From contig CM023454.1 in NCBI GenBank assembly GCA_013339765.2, positions 45,145,177-45,209,176 on the forward strand: a stretch of DNA of 64,000 nt, read 5' to 3'. Under the pieces are notes generated by a model. It was not told where the DNA came from. It did no database searches and saw only the letters and a list, made by a program, of their open reading frames with translations. The position numbers and the translations under genes were made by a program. This DNA comes from Haemaphysalis longicornis (lineage: Eukaryota; Arthropoda; Arachnida; Ixodida; Ixodidae). Positions 23,641 through 35,857 of the stretch are shown piece by piece. The stretch's first letter is position 1. Every line of letters begins with the position of its first letter.

Positions 23641-23930
23641 GGTCTTGTAGAAACCATTATCTATAGTATAAAGCAGAAGACGGAGTACTCTTTTGCAGCC
23701 TTACCAACATAGCTGAAGAGGTCCCGAAGCTTCTTGTCTGGTAAGCAGAAAGGGGTCCCATGGGTTCGAGCTTGACCTTGACTCCAACCGACACGGTTCG
23801 TGGTTTGTTGCCCTCCACCTATAACTCGTAGTCACTGTAGGTTACAACATAGGTTTGCGGTTCGGGGTACGCGCTGTCCCCAATACCGTCAACAATAGCT
23901 CTCAAGGGGCCCCTTGCGGGACATAGGCAT
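23640..23930 (-). other. I-clade LINE 5'UTR
   Basis: On the minus strand, from CCCCGCAAGGGGCCCCTTGA, this segment is collinear with 60156-60540 (shared GACGGTA, GGTCAAGCTC, TTACCAG, CGGGACCTC, CTTTATACTAT, GACCGAAG). It is non-coding and in I-type elements would contain the internal promoter. It defines the 5' boundary of this copy, so the element is not 5'-truncated. Confidence 0.7.
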
Positions 23931-24049
23931 CATACTGTTCGTGTAACGCGCTAGCCCGATCGACTATACCCATTGAAAAGAGTCGGGGACGATTGCAAAG
24001 TAACTAGGGAAACGAATTGCTAAGCATACTTACCGAAGTGGGCAAACAG

Positions 24050-24425
24050 CCTTGAACCGTGGAGGCTGACTAAGATGGTTCAACCTTATATTGAAGATGA
24101 CACAGCGAGCAATGGAACAGAAGGAACAAGTGCGTGGTAAGGATATGTTATAAAAATTAAGAAGGGAAAATGGACACGGGCAGGTCATGTAATACGAAGG
24201 CAAGATAAGCGTTGGTCATTAAGAGAAACAGAGTGGATCCCTAGAGAAGGCAAGCGGGGCTGATGGCAGAAGAAACGCAGCATAGCTGATGACATCAAGA
24301 AGTTTGCTGGGATAAATTGGTCTCAATTAGCACAGGGTCGGGGTAATTGGAGAATAATGGAAGACGCATTTGCCCCTGCAGTGGGCGTAAGTAGGTGGTG
24401 ATTGACGATGATGATGGCGATGAAG
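24050..24425 (+). mobile_element. RTE LINE 3' tail, second copy
   Basis: About 375 bp collinear with 50165-50579: GGAGGCT, GTTCAACCTT, a deleted stretch, then AAATGGACACGGGCAGGTCA, CATTAAGAGAAACAGAGTGG, AAGAAGTTTGCTGGG, GGAGAATAATGG, ending in a degenerate GATGATGATGG tail. It is more diverged than the 21.9-kb tail and therefore older. The C-terminal coding capacity is destroyed. It lies just above the 5' end of the I-clade copy. Confidence 0.75.
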
Positions 24426-24889
24426 TAGACTAGTCGCTCTGGGATGTTTGACAGCTACGTTTTAAAAAGACACCAACACAAGATACATGCCATCAGTAGG
24501 GGCATGCAACCTACATCTGCGGGTTGCAGTACCCTACTCTAACTTCCCTTCCCACCCGAGCTCACATACACCATCAACTGGTCATGAGCAGGTGCTTAGA
24601 AGTGAAAGACACTGTCCAAAGAGGAGCTATGAGAGCCCTTTTGGTTGGGGAAGTGATGTTGCAGTGTCGGCCTTCCGAGCGGGCCCTTAGCAGGTCGCCG
24701 GGAAGAGATTCACAGCTACCCGAGCAGCTAGAACTTAAAGTGGCAACGTCGGTGGTCGCGGCTCTTCGCTGTATACGAGCCCATTCATGCTTCTGCTTGG
24801 GGTGACGCATTCAGTACTCGAATGCTTTCTTGCGACACAAAAGATCTATGCAGAAAAATCAGGGTGGTGATGAAAAAGATCTGATTAAT
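24426..24889. other. Unexplained spacer between LINE fragments
   Basis: Contains overlapping 67-93 codon frames (24487-24690, 24524-24805 plus) without recognisable motifs. It could be decayed LINE sequence between the RTE tail and the RT fragment that starts near 24890, but I cannot align it. Confidence 0.3.
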
Positions 24890-27310
24890 CATACAACTGT
24901 GAATATTCCACAACACAGCTGTTGGTGGCACTAGGAACATGCTAAGCTTCAGTTATAGGGACATAGAGCATATCATACGAAGTGATTCAACATCTGCACA
25001 CAGAAACTCTCGAAGCACTTTTGCCCTTATTTATTGAAATATGGGTGGCAGGATTCTTCCCGAGGGCTTGGAGAGAAGTTGTCACCCACCAATAGCTCTA
25101 ATTAGTTGCCCGGAAAGGTTTATCAAAATAAATATAAAAAAAAACGCTATTGCATTTTTTTTATTATTATTGCACGCTGGAAAGTTGTCAGTCGGGTTTT
25201 CGATCAGTCCGTATCACGGCTGGGCAGCTGGTTGCCCTTTATTCGTATGTGAAAGACGCTTTGATCTGCAAAAGGCACTCTCTTTCTGTCATCTCTGACT
25301 TAGAAAAGGCATACGACACAACTTCGCATTATTATACTGGTTGGTTTCAAGGCATTCGGTTTATCTCGCCTCATGCTAATTACTTTTGAATTACTTTTGA
25401 ATTTACGGAGAAATGGGGACAGTGCCATCCAAAACGTACAAGAAATGCTGTTCCCGATTTTGGAGCATTCCCTGAACTATGTATTTAAAATGAATTCGCT
25501 TTAGGAATCGTTATTACCCCCTATCTCCTAGTCAGTGTATGTTGACGACGTCCGGGTGAACATTACGTCACGCAACCTTTTGATATGTGCAATGCAGATA
25601 GTTAAGCGTAAAAATGGCGTCGAAAGGAACAGAAGAAAATGGTTTCAAGCTTAGTCCTCAAAAAAATACATGTTCTTTTCACGAACGCAGAACGGAAATC
25701 CATTAAGAAACAACACAATTTTAGGTGTTCTACATGGCGAAAAGCTGACCTTCATATAGCCTTTAAAGAAACGCGAATAAAAATGCCCAAACAGCATGAA
25801 TCTTTTAAAAGTATATTCGCATCAGTCTTATACTGTTGGTAGAGACTGCCTTCTTTGCCTTTTTGCCAGTTTAGTTAGGTAACCTATAGACGATAGAAAT
25901 CAGGCAGACATCTGAAACTGCCTTAAAAGTGTCAGACTCAGTACTACGTGTGCTTTCGCCTTGCTTGCGGAGCCTTCAGGACAAGTCTCATCCAAACTTT
26001 CAATTTGGAATGTGACTATTGGGGTGTCGAGCACCAATGTTCTTATACAGCACTCTAATGGTATTAGGACGATATCAATAAACACTCACCCGTGTAATAC
26101 AATTGTAAATGACGTCTCGTCTGCCCATATGTTTTATCGCGTCCGTGAATCCGTGTTTATTTTTTTGTGTCAAAGGCCTTGCAGAGAGAATAGATGTATT
26201 GATGATGGAATGGAGGCCTCCAATGCAGATGCAGTCCTAACTTCGCACATGTTAACTATTCATTGTGAAAGATCCTCTAAACTAATTGACAAGCGTCTTG
26301 CACCCCGCGAATTGTTCTTACATCATTTTTCACTATTTAAAACTCAAATATCCCTAAACTTCACTTTACATGGATGCCTCGATGTTATCCTCGGCCGTGT
26401 CCTGTGCTGCACATGGCCTGGAGTGTGCCAGCACAATGACGTTGAAGAGAAATTATTGTATCGTTGCCGCAGAAGCTTGTAGTCTTTTGATCCCTGTGGA
26501 GCACATTACGCAAAACAAATTACAAGAATCAATCATCTCTTCACACTCATTAAAATCTGTGACAGCGCTGGGTTTCTTTAAACCAACAAAAGATATTCTC
26601 CTACATAATCCTTTTAAAGCTTTCTTGACTGCGTGTGATTGGAAACAAAAAAAGTTGATGGGTGGATCTGCAGAATTTGCCGACCAGACTTGCACTTTGG
26701 CTTACCTCCGTAGTCGTTTTGATGCACCGAGATACCTCACTTCGATTTCAAGCCAGTTATCTGAATGCGAATCCTTAAATGTTGGCAGCACACTTGGGAA
26801 ACACAGAGAGAAGACGAACTCCACTCAATCAAGCAACACGTAGCAAGATACACAACAGAGAAAAAAAACCGATTTATTGAAGTATCGATTTGCTGGCTCC
26901 GCATAGGTGACACCTACGCTACACCCGCGTATCTTTTGAATCATGCGCTCAACAGTTTGTCATAAATGTGGGAGACAGCGCTCAGTCCTCCACGGTTTAA
27001 TTGAGTGCCCGTCCTGCCAGAGGCTAGAAAACGACGCCTCTTTAAATATACAGCTACAATATTCCATTACACCCTTAGTTTGCTTAGGGTACGAAACAAT
27101 GTTCGCAAACAATTGTGGTTCAAGCTGTCTTCCAGACATCGCGTTTGTAAACCTCATCTCGTACAGCGTGTGAACTCAGAGCCTACGAGCTTTGAGATAG
27201 GTTTAGATGCTTCTTTTGTTGGCATGAGGAGCAATCCGTCGCATGCTCTTGGGCTCGAGTCGCCGCCACACCTAAACCATATTTCCTTTCATCCGCCATT
27301 GTAAATATCT
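24890..27310 (+). pseudogene. I-clade LINE ORF2, RT to C-terminus, decayed
   Basis: Motifs appear in order on the plus strand. ISYEVIQHLHTETLEAL and FFPRAWREVV are at 24980-25080, then an ESCQSGFR and QLVALYSYVKDA region with DLEKAYDT at 25190-25320, and VYVDDV (catalytic dyad retained) near 25535. Between 26370 and 26843 is an RNase H-like region (YMDASMLSSAVSC, then AAEACSLL). The C-terminal LRIGDTYATPAYLLN and CHKCGRQRSVLHGLIECP lie at 26895-27030. The Cys/His tail is nearly intact. At least five frame breaks are required. It belongs to the same superfamily as the elements at 16.5-23.9 kb and 60.2 kb, and its 5' half is absent. Confidence 0.75.
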
Positions 27311-28289
27311 TCACGCTTTATTCTTCGGTCCCTCTAAACCCACATACACATAATTTTAGGATCTGTCATACTCATTTCATACACACTTTGCACACATACC
27401 TGACATATTGAAGGACCGCGTAAGATAGTCTTGATGCTTCTATGAAACTGTATGCCCTTGCGCAAGTAATCACCAACATACACACATGCACCCTGGTCTT
27501 CAAGATGACTGCGACCGTGAGAATAAAATTGTTGGTATTTCTTTGGTACATTTGATGTATCAATGTTCGATTGTAATGCGGGTTTTGCATCTTTAAGTTT
27601 TTTTTAATTTAGTGCGTAGTTACAAAGCAAAATATTCGCTGAAAGTCAGTTGTTACAGTAACCGCTTCAAATTAGGTCGTTAGGATTGATGGTTGCGTTA
27701 CCTGATTATGTCGCTGATTTGATGTACTCAGGGGCTGCCAGCTAAAAGCATTCTTCTTGAATTGTCCTCGTTGCCTAATGTTCTTCGGAAGAGTCCTTGT
27801 ATTCTTTGCCGCGCATGTTTAAAAAAACGTTTTTTCTGGAGCAAGGGGGCGGCCGTCCGCCAATGAAGCCGCCCAGTGTCACCGAAGCACCTCAAAACAG
27901 AATGGAAATTCCGGAAGAAGTTAGCAGAGGCATTCTTGGCAAAATTGATACGCTTAATAAATACGACACAAGGCTGTGAGTGTCGTAAGAGAAAGGACGC
28001 ATATTCGCAAGGGTGGGCTCTTTTTCATCTATTATGGCGGTTAATTCAGTCGCACGGTAATGAAAGTGTATTGACATGATACATCATGTCCTGGATGATT
28101 GGGAACTTATATTTTTGGTAGTGTCCCATTTTTGACGATTTTGAGACTTTTTTGCACCCGCGAGGAGAGAACGCCTCTAAGCCTAACCACGACAGCGGCC
28201 TCGGCGAGGGCAGCGCTAGGCTTAGACCGAGCTCTAGAACTTTGCCAGTAGGATATCGAGTGATATTCGGTGTTCACTTGTCCTGGCAT
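27311..28289. other. No gene recognised
   Basis: Anonymous sequence. A short inverted pair (CTAAGCCTA near 28178 and TAGGCTTAG near 28217) lies upstream of the next LINE. Nothing else is supportable. Confidence 0.4.
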
Positions 28290-28589
28290 TGATCTTACAA
28301 GGCTACCACCATGCTATTGGAGTTGGAAGGCAGGGAAATTGTGCCGGGCCAGTGCACTAGACCGCAAGGCTGGTGCATTGCTCATTGAAAGAGCCCGAAG
28401 GGCGGGCGAAGGCAAGCTAAGCCTTACACCCACACTTCGCAACCGTCGAGAAGGCGCCAAGGACACGGATGACGTTACCGGTACGAAAAAAAAACGGCAG
28501 TCGTGGCTCTGGAACGGACGCCCGCGATAGAGGGACACGCCACACCAAGAAGAAACGTATAAATAAGGGCAGTCTATTGAAAGGAACGC

Positions 28590-29910
28590 GCATGCTAGAC
28601 CTACCGCGTGAAGATATGAAAACCATCGAGCGCCAGTGCGGACGGCTCCACGTAAACGACGTTGCTCGAGTGGAGCTCATCCCAGCTATAAGGGCGGCAG
28701 CCCAGATACGCGCAATCGAATCGAGAAAAGATGTCGTTTTTGGGAACGCGCCACAGGACATCGTGGTGGGGAGCACTTCCAAGAGGGAGAATGCCGACCG
28801 GTATGCTGCCGTGGAGCGGATTGACGTACTTGAAACGTCCTACGAGGTCAGTACCTAGGAAGCAGCCCATCACGGCACTGTGAAGGGGGTGATAACAGAT
28901 GTCCCACTGGAAGAGAGACCTCATGAAATCCAAGATAACGTTGTCCACGAATTCAGCCCGATGGCACAGCACGCCTACTGCATTGCCAAAACCCTTTCAG
29001 TGGGGATTTCCTTCGCAGAAAAGAAGGTACCTAGTTACTACAGGTGAGGCAACCTACTGATGGAGTGTACGTTGCACAGAAAGCAGCTAGATGTCTCCTA
29101 CGCATGAGGACGACTGGGCCACCGCATGGACGTGTGCTGAGACCCTTCGAACACGATGTGCCGGGGTTGTGGAATCCCCCGGCCCGACGGCCGACCATAT
29201 GTGCGAACCCAGGTGTAGCCTGTGTATAGGCAATCACCTCACGGCAGCCCAAGCCTGCAAGGTGAGATTTCGGACCCCTACAACGTTCGTCGACGCCAAT
29301 TTGAGAAAAAGCGTTCTGGTAAAGGAGGCTACGAAAGAGGAAGAAACCGAGAAAAGAGAGGTCCTGCCATCGGACCCCACCGTAGCTGCTCGTCGCGGCA
29401 CGGACGAAGATCGGAAGACGCCAGCCCGCAGCGGCGACGTCCGACATCGAACCCTTTCCGATCGCAATATAGGCGGCGGAGCTGCGCAGGTGGCCATCAA
29501 GGCCACTCCAAATCGAAGACTGCAAGGAGCGATGGCGGCGGCGGGCGTCGCGGCAACCGGCGCTGCGAGACGGCGGGCAGAGCGACGTTGATTGAAGGCA
29601 AGGAGTGGTTCAGAGGCAGCGAGCCGGCGGGAATGGAACGGAGTCTGGTACTCGTTAGAGTCCGGGCGGCCATTCGAGATCAAGAGATGGACCCGGAGAT
29701 CACTGAGGGAACACCGGCAACAAGGTGGGCTGGGATAGCGGGTCTCCCAGGGCTTGAGTACCCTTCTCCGAATTCACCCCTCTTACGTTTCCCAAGCAAT
29801 CCCGAGCCGGCACACAGACGAAGGCGAAGTAACAGAACTCACGAAAATTATCGAGCGCCAGAACAAGCACACTCAGGAGCACAATGCCCAAATCAGGGAA
29901 CCTAGGACCA
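28590..29910 (+). pseudogene. I-clade ORF1 (gag-like)
   Basis: Reading begins with LPREDMKTIERQCGRLHVND. After a stop near 28857 it continues with GVITDVPLEERPHEIQ (about 28890-28930) and KKVPSYYR, where tick I-type gag proteins have conserved sequence as I recall it. A CCHC-like run follows near 29080-29270: a degraded GRLGHRMDVC, then CRGCG, then CSLCIGNHLTAAQACK in a shifted frame. The 29222-29905 frame is Arg/Ser/Gly-rich, the usual basic tail. The product would bind element RNA. Stops at 28857 and 29040 and several frame changes inactivate it. Confidence 0.65.
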
Positions 29911-30429
29911 AGATAGACAAATTGGCCTGCAGTGCAGGCTCGACCGACAGCGAGAACTCGTAGGCCCCAGTGGGTGTTGGCTTACGTCGCTAAAGGTACG
30001 CGCAAAGTGGTGCGGAACGGTTCGCCCCCCACCAGCACCTCGAATTGAACGATGCGGGTAGCGAGCAGCGCGAAACAGGAAAGCATCCAAGAGGAGATGG
30101 ACGCCGAACAGGCCCCGGTTAGCAAGGCCGCCGTTGAAACACGGAAAGCGGTAGAGCAAACGCGGTTATATCAAGGGGATGCACTGACGGCCTTCTGGCA
30201 GCGTTAGGAAGGATAGAAGATCGACTCGACACGCCGGAAGTGAAGCACGAACGTCCAGCAACGAGGGTTGCTGCCACGCAGGTTCACACCCGCTTTGCGT
30301 CTCTGAAGCAGGAATGCGCCGTGAAGATAAAAGACGTGATTGTGAAGAGCCGCGGTCGACTAGACATTAAAACAACGATGGTGCAGAACCCATCTAAGAA
30401 GCATACCAAGCGAGTGTATGGCAGCTAGT

Positions 30430-31150
30430 CCACCCGCGACGATCAATGGAACTGTAGGGGCATCTATTACAAGGAGATGGAGGTATTTTTCTCATCAGCG
30501 GACAGGAAGATCCGACTGCCAACATTGCACTGCAAGAAATGAACGGCAAGCCGCTACTGCCGGTATACATCTCAGGCATGGACCCCTCGGGAAAGGGAAA
30601 GCCGTTCTCGTCCGCAACAACGTGGAAGCCACCCAGCACGTAACGACGAACGTGGTGGTAAAGGGCACGCACGTGAAATTGGCAGCACAACAAATATATT
30701 CCTGATGAGTACGTACTGCAGGATTTTGCAGTCAGTACGACTTCTGTCGCATGTGCAGACGGCGAAGAGGTTGGTGGGCGCGCGCCCTCTCACGATCCTC
30801 GGTGATTTCAACGGCCCACACACACTATGGGTACAAATTTTTCCCGACAGGAAACTCCCTGCTACGAGCCATGCAATACGAAAACCTGGTCTTACTGTAC
30901 TAACCGAGAGTCACTACGAGAAGAGGCAACACAATGGCCAGGAACTCCACGCCATACTTGTCGTGGCAGGCAAAATCGCTTGACGTGTCGTGGAGATGCG
31001 GTGAGGTCACCCGTGGGTCGGACCACATCATCATCAGCATCAGCGTCCACGGTCCCCGTGTTAGTGCCAAGATGGGAAAAGCACGGATCACCGACTGGGA
31101 CAAGGTGAAAAAGTTCAACCAGGAAGAAATAAGACGCCACGGGTGAAGAC
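30430..31150 (+). pseudogene. I-clade ORF2 endonuclease region
   Basis: DQWNCRGIYYKEMEVF begins the domain at about 30442. A frameshift in the T run near 30487 leads to IALQEMNGKPLLPVYI, then KGKAVLVRNN. RPLTILGDFNGPHTLW (the conserved asparagine/aspartate motif) lies at 30785-30830, and a shifted frame gives SDHIIISI (SDH motif) near 31020. These are the successive signature motifs of AP-endonuclease-like LINE nucleases. At least three shifts make it a pseudogene. Confidence 0.7.
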
Positions 31151-31649
31151 ACCAGGCAAGAGTACAAGACACAGTCTCCCGAGGAATGGGCAGGTAACGG
31201 GAAGCGGGCCCTAGAAAAGTTCACCAGAAAATAGCAACGACGACGCAGACGCCGTTCATCGATGCCTGGGCTGTCCAGTATGGAAGCGGCCCGTCACTCG
31301 CTATTTCGAAGGTGAAGCGTCAGCGGGGCAACAGAAACCTCGCCTGACGCATCGCCTTGCTTAACAAGCAAATCGCAGAATACGCGTCTAAGTTATGCAA
31401 GGAAAATTGGTTCAAGATCTGCGATGGCATATAAGTTGAGCTGTCCGTGGTGAAGACGTTGAAGCTCCTGCACTACCTCACCGACCCTACGAGCATCAGA
31501 ACAGTAACAAACAGCACCCTCAACACGCTGCTCAACTGGTACAAGGGTAACGGCTTCAGGCTACTAAAGGCCCTTGCAGACATACACCTGCAGATCGAGT
31601 AGGGCGCACACGCGATCCCAGAGGAGCACGAAGGAACCTAGAACGAAGA

Positions 31650-32760
31650 GCTTCACAGACCGTTAACCAAGGCGGAAATATGGGCTCATATAGACGAGAG
31701 CCACAAGAGAAGCGCACCCAGCAAGGATGCCATACTAACAAGTTGCTCGCCAGCATGAGCGATACGGCGGCGGGCGAGCTCCTTGGCATGTCAACGAAGC
31801 CTGTGACAGCTCGCGTTTGCCGCGCGAGTAAAGGAAGCCAAAGTGCGATTTCATCCCGCAGCCCGGAAAGCCCTTTGATCGAAAACATGCGTCCCATATC
31901 CCTTACGCCCTCTGCCGGATAAATCATTGAGCTTATGGTGCAATGTCGGTTGCAGGGGCATCTCGAAGACATGAAAAAAATGCCCGCGACGGTGTTCGGT
32001 TTCCGAAAACACATTAGTTTACAAGACACAATGATGCAGCCTAAAGAGTTGGTGGTGAAAAAAGGCTCGAGGCACCGCTAGCGGGAGATCCTAGCCTTCA
32101 ACCTAAAGGTGCCAGACACAACGTGACGTCCGCGGGAATGCTGCCGAATTTGAAAATAACAAGGTGCGGCCGGAGAAACCTCAGTTACGTGAAGGAATTT
32201 GTCATCAACAAAACAGCCATCATCACAGTAGGAGGGGAGAAGTCGAATCTCATCGAGCTCGGAAAGCAGAGCACCCCTCAGGGTTCCTTCCTGTCTCCCC
32301 TAATTTTCAACCTGGCTCTCCTCCCGATACCTCATATACTCGACCAAATAAACTGCATTGACCACGCCCTATACGGAGACTACATCATGGTGTGGACGGC
32401 GAAGGGCAGCTCCGACGGGTAAATCGCGGATTTCGGATTTGTTGCAGTGAGCGGCCACGACTCTTCTGTACGAGTATGTCATGTCATGCGGGATAAGCGG
32501 CGCACCGCAGAAGTGGGAACGTTTACTCATACAGCCGAGCAGACCCAGGAAGGCTCCCCAACCGGCAGTCATGGTCAGTCTCGACGGCATAGAGCACAAG
32601 CCGACGCAGCTGTGTAGGATACTGTGCCTGCTGCTGCAGAACAACCGGAATACGCACGCCGCCGTCGCTAAAATCAAAACCACCATGGAACAGATACTCG
32701 GCATCTTATGCCTGGCGTGTAACACAAACAGAAATAATAAAGGGGACGACGCCTAGTGCG
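31650..32760 (+). pseudogene. I-clade ORF2 reverse transcriptase region
   Basis: LTKAEIWAHIDESHKRSAPS starts at about 31660. ENMRPISLTPSAG is near 31880, MPATVFGFRKH near 31980, then IELGKQSTPQGSFLSPLIFN (motif B) at 32260-32310 and HALYGDYIMVW at about 32365-32395, where the catalytic ADD has become GDY. The order matches RT domains 0-5. The missing aspartate and multiple stops show the copy cannot polymerise. Confidence 0.75.
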
Positions 32761-33159
32761 GGCATATGTCGTTTCGATACTCACGTTGTCTTTCCCGTAT
32801 CTTCAGCTGACCAAGACGCAGAGAAACACCCTCGACACTCTCATTCGCAAGGGAATGAAGCAAGGTCCGGGCGTTCTCATATACCCCTCGAGCTGACGAC
32901 TGCAGGACATGGGCGTTCACAACAAGATGGACGAGTTGTTTGAAGTTCACTTCTGTAATCAATGCATCAGACCAAGTAGCACAGAGCACGGACGGCTTGT
33001 CCTGCGCAAGCTGGGATGGCAGAATAAACTGATACCCACGACGGTGCCTCTTCCAGAGAGGTTGAAGGAGGCAGTCAATATCAAGCCCGTACCCCAGAAC
33101 ATGGCCCCGGGTAAGGATGACGGGAGGCGGGATGCGCGGGCCAAGGCCCTCGCCCAACA

Positions 33160-33450
33160 GCTGGAGGAGAATCCCCTGGTTCTATACGTGGAGGATGCCT
33201 CGCTTAGGAAAAGCCGCCACCGGGTGGTGGCAGTCCACACGACACACGACCGACTGATCGTCACAGCGTTGACGACGCCGAGAGATCTCGTGACGGCAGA
33301 AGAGGTGGCTGTGGCTCTGGCGCTGGTTTAACTGGGCGTCTAGGCCGTGGTCACGGACTCCAAGACTGCGACGGCAAGTACCGAAGGTGACGCCTTCCCT
33401 CCACGGCATTTCCGATTTTGAACAGGAAAGCAGTATTGTACAGAACGGCG
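33160..33450 (+). pseudogene. I-clade ORF2 RNase H domain
   Basis: The frame 32909-33331 ends with VLYVEDASLRKSRHRVVAVH and TAEEVAVALALV, the start and first helix of a LINE RNase H. It is followed after one stop by VTDSKTAT. The domain would degrade RNA in the RNA:DNA hybrid. An extra residue in the first strand (VEDAS against the usual DAS) and the in-frame stop at 33331 mark decay. Confidence 0.6.
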
Positions 33451-33742
33451 TTCCTGTAGCTAGTTCCTTTTGGGAGGAACGGAGGAATTCCATTGTTCCA
33501 GTATGAGTACGCAAGAACCGGCTGCAACCGGCAGCGCAAACTCGGCACGGGGAGCGCGAGCTTGTCTGTGTTCTCCAACGGAGGCGCGAGCGCACATGCA
33601 ATGCGAGGGGGAGATCACGCAAGAGATCACGCCACAAGCGCAGGCAGTCGTTCTCGGAGATCGAACGAGACGCAAGGACCTTTGCTTGTTTCTTCTCGTC
33701 TTGTTCGGGCACAAGTTCTCCCTAAATAAAAGTTCTTTCTTC
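33451..33742 (+). repeat. Possible LTR-like segment
   Basis: A GC-balanced stretch ends in GGGCACAAGTTCTCCCTAAATAAAAGTT, with a poly(A) signal (AATAAA). A similar end (GAGCACAAGTTCGCTCTGATAAA on the minus strand near 35870-35895) occurs beside the Ty3/gypsy element. This suggests a solo LTR, but I could not define its start or a target duplication. It also overlaps the presumed end of the RNase H of the preceding LINE. Confidence 0.25.
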
Positions 33743-33930
33743 AAATACGCACTCAGATGTATCCATAAAAAACCCTACCACGATCCGAGGAACGTGCATA
33801 GACTTAGTGTTTGCAAACTTCCCATTGCAGCCAGTACAAGAACCTCTATCGCTTCATTTTCACAGATCATAAAGCCGTCGTAATGAAGGGACCTTGCGAA
33901 TCCAGTCATGACAACGGCGAAATGAAAAGA
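33743..33930 (+). pseudogene. Endonuclease-like fragment (GTCIDLVFAN...HFTDHKAVV)
   Basis: The frame TIRGTCIDLVFANFPLQPVQ, followed after a 1-base shift by HFTDHKAVVMKGPCES, resembles the last motifs of AP-endonuclease-like domains (an IDLVF strand and the final xDHxA). No RT follows. It could derive from a LINE or from a Helentron-type element that carries such a nuclease. Only about 60 codons remain. Confidence 0.35.
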
Positions 33931-35855
33931 ACAAACGAACAAACGAAACAACAAACGAACAATGAACAAAATAAAAGTTGATTTGTACAATGTACGCACA
34001 CAGTCTTACGTCTTTCGTAATGATGTAATGGGCGAACTTTCACGGGAGAGTTACAGTTTCCGATGATCTCCCCCTCTCGAGCTTCGCCCCACTTATCATG
34101 ATTCATTCCGTGGATATGGCGTGATTTTTTGGACGTTGTAGTGCCCAGCGGCACGGAGATGGTGTTCGAATGCGTCGCCGTGAACTTTCTCACGCAATGG
34201 GCGGACTTGCGCTTTCAGGCTGTGCGAAATTTAGTTTGACGATTAGTTCTCTAATTTTGCTGGTAGTTATTTTGCCACATTTCTTTAGCATTATAGCAGT
34301 GCGACTACTGTGGTTTGTTGTTGCGGAACGGTTCCGACCTGGGCTTTTGCAGGGCACGGATGGCGAGCCGAGTCGTATTAGCCTAGCTGGTGGATATTGC
34401 CATGCGCAGCCTTCCGCCGTTCTGACAGCCGGAAGCAGGAGGCCAAACTTAATACTGTTTATTGCATAGCGAAGTAAAAAGCCTTAAGGTGTAGAAGACA
34501 TAGCTCCGACAAAAAATGCGAACAAGAATTCACAATTCAGTAGAGTAACGCTCCGAAGCCCTGTTTTTGAGGCACCGATGCTAGCATTTTGGAAAATCGT
34601 ATGGTAATATTTATGGAGCAAACCACCATGCTCAAAGTTATGCGCATGGCACCACTGAGTGTTTTATCGGCCGTCAAGCAAAATATACACGAAACAACCA
34701 CTGTCCGCGCCGAGGTGGGTTGCACGCTAACACACGCCTATGAGCGCAAGCATAGGCAGTCTCCTGAGACTGACGGTCTGAATCAGTTTACCTCAATCAC
34801 AACAATGTAGTACCCTCAAGAGCTATGTTGAAACGGCTCTTCAACATTGAAAACGAGGTGTTTGCTATGGTTTGCCTGTCGGACATGAACATCGAGATGC
34901 AACTCTTGCTTAGTTCAAACGAAGTACTCTTCTAAGTGGCGAAAATGTGTTCTGGACATTTTCCTCAACCTATGCTTTATATTGAATGACCATTCAATGA
35001 AGCTGCATGTATTGTTACTTTCGATGCGAATACTTGTGAAATTAGGGCATTATTTTCGTGCATGTTAGTCAACTTATTTTTGCACATCTGAAACCAAATA
35101 TCAAAACGACTATTAAGATGACGGTGCCATAATAACTTGCTGGGTGAGCTCAAAGGTTTCTGCGCTAATCAGGCCAAAAACAAACTTTCGTTTGTTGAAT
35201 CTACATTTCGTCTAAACTACTTAGGTTGAGTTTGATATGAGGACTTGCAGAGGGATTTAAGTGCATGTACTCAGCAGCTCCACCGTATGTTACTTACCAA
35301 AAGATGATGCAGGTTTCTTGAAGGGATGAAGTTGACTGATGCTGATTTCTGCTCAAAGAAATCTCAAAGTGACTAGAAGCGGCTAATTAGCTATCAATAA
35401 AGCTACGTACAAGGAGTAGTTTTGGCGAATGAGACCGTGTTATGTGAGTTACAAGACAGGGTCGAAGAAACGCGATGAGAAAGTATAAAATTCAGTCCTC
35501 CCTTTCACGAAGTTTTTAAGTCCATAAAACGTATGGCTGCACATCATCATTTGTTGAGATGCCGGCGTTTTCCGCGACATTATATACATTAGACAAAGCA
35601 CAGGTACTTTAGTACGTTTTTGGGGGTTGCACTTGCATTTCAAAAATCGTCAGTTCGGTAACACCATTGAAACTCACACAGTATTTCACTTGCCTCTCAC
35701 TCGTCGTACCTAGAAAAACATAACCTATGATCGTGAAATTTTCAAAACTATTACAGAAACAGAACACATTTCGCCACGAGTTAGAAATATTATTATTGCA
35801 CTTGTCCGCAAAGGGCTTTTTAGATATTGTCAGGAAGCCAAAAATGACGCAGTTG
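33931..35855. other. No gene recognised
   Basis: Starts with a short ACAAACGA-type repeat (33932-33962). The rest is anonymous; short hydrophobic or lysine-rich frames show no domain. Confidence 0.4.
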
Positions 35856-35857
35856 GC

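Larger units (their letters stand above)
16481..23930 (-). mobile_element. I-clade LINE, full-length but decayed, with nested insertions
   Basis: One element can be followed along the minus strand. The 5' end is near 23930 (CCCCGCAAGGGGCCCC, matching the start of the copy at 60156), then 5'UTR to about 23640, ORF1 with zinc knuckles, endonuclease, RT, RNase H remnant and a C-terminal Cys/His motif near 16820. It ends near 16480. Every coding part carries stops or frameshifts, so the copy is dead. It hosts a Penelope-like element (17598-19408), an RTE tail (21924-22178) and an inverted-repeat segment (23389-23500). Removing the first two leaves roughly 5.4 kb, a normal length for the clade. 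The RNase H-bearing I clade is assigned from domain order and motifs. Confidence 0.85.
28290..33450 (+). mobile_element. Second I-clade LINE family, RNase H-bearing, decayed
   Basis: A plus-strand element different from the one at 60 kb. The order is ORF1 with zinc knuckles and an Arg/Ser-rich tail (28590-29910), endonuclease (30430-31150), RT (31650-32760), and RNase H (33160-33450). The combined ORF1, endonuclease, RT and RNase H order is that of the I superfamily. Length of about 5 kb suggests a near-complete copy, but stops and frameshifts occur every few hundred bases. No tail or target duplication was identified with confidence. Confidence 0.7.

Noticed and set aside
33470..33883. 137-codon plus frame as a host protein
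   Set aside because: Crosses the LTR-like segment and the endonuclease-like fragment in the wrong phase; no domain of its own.
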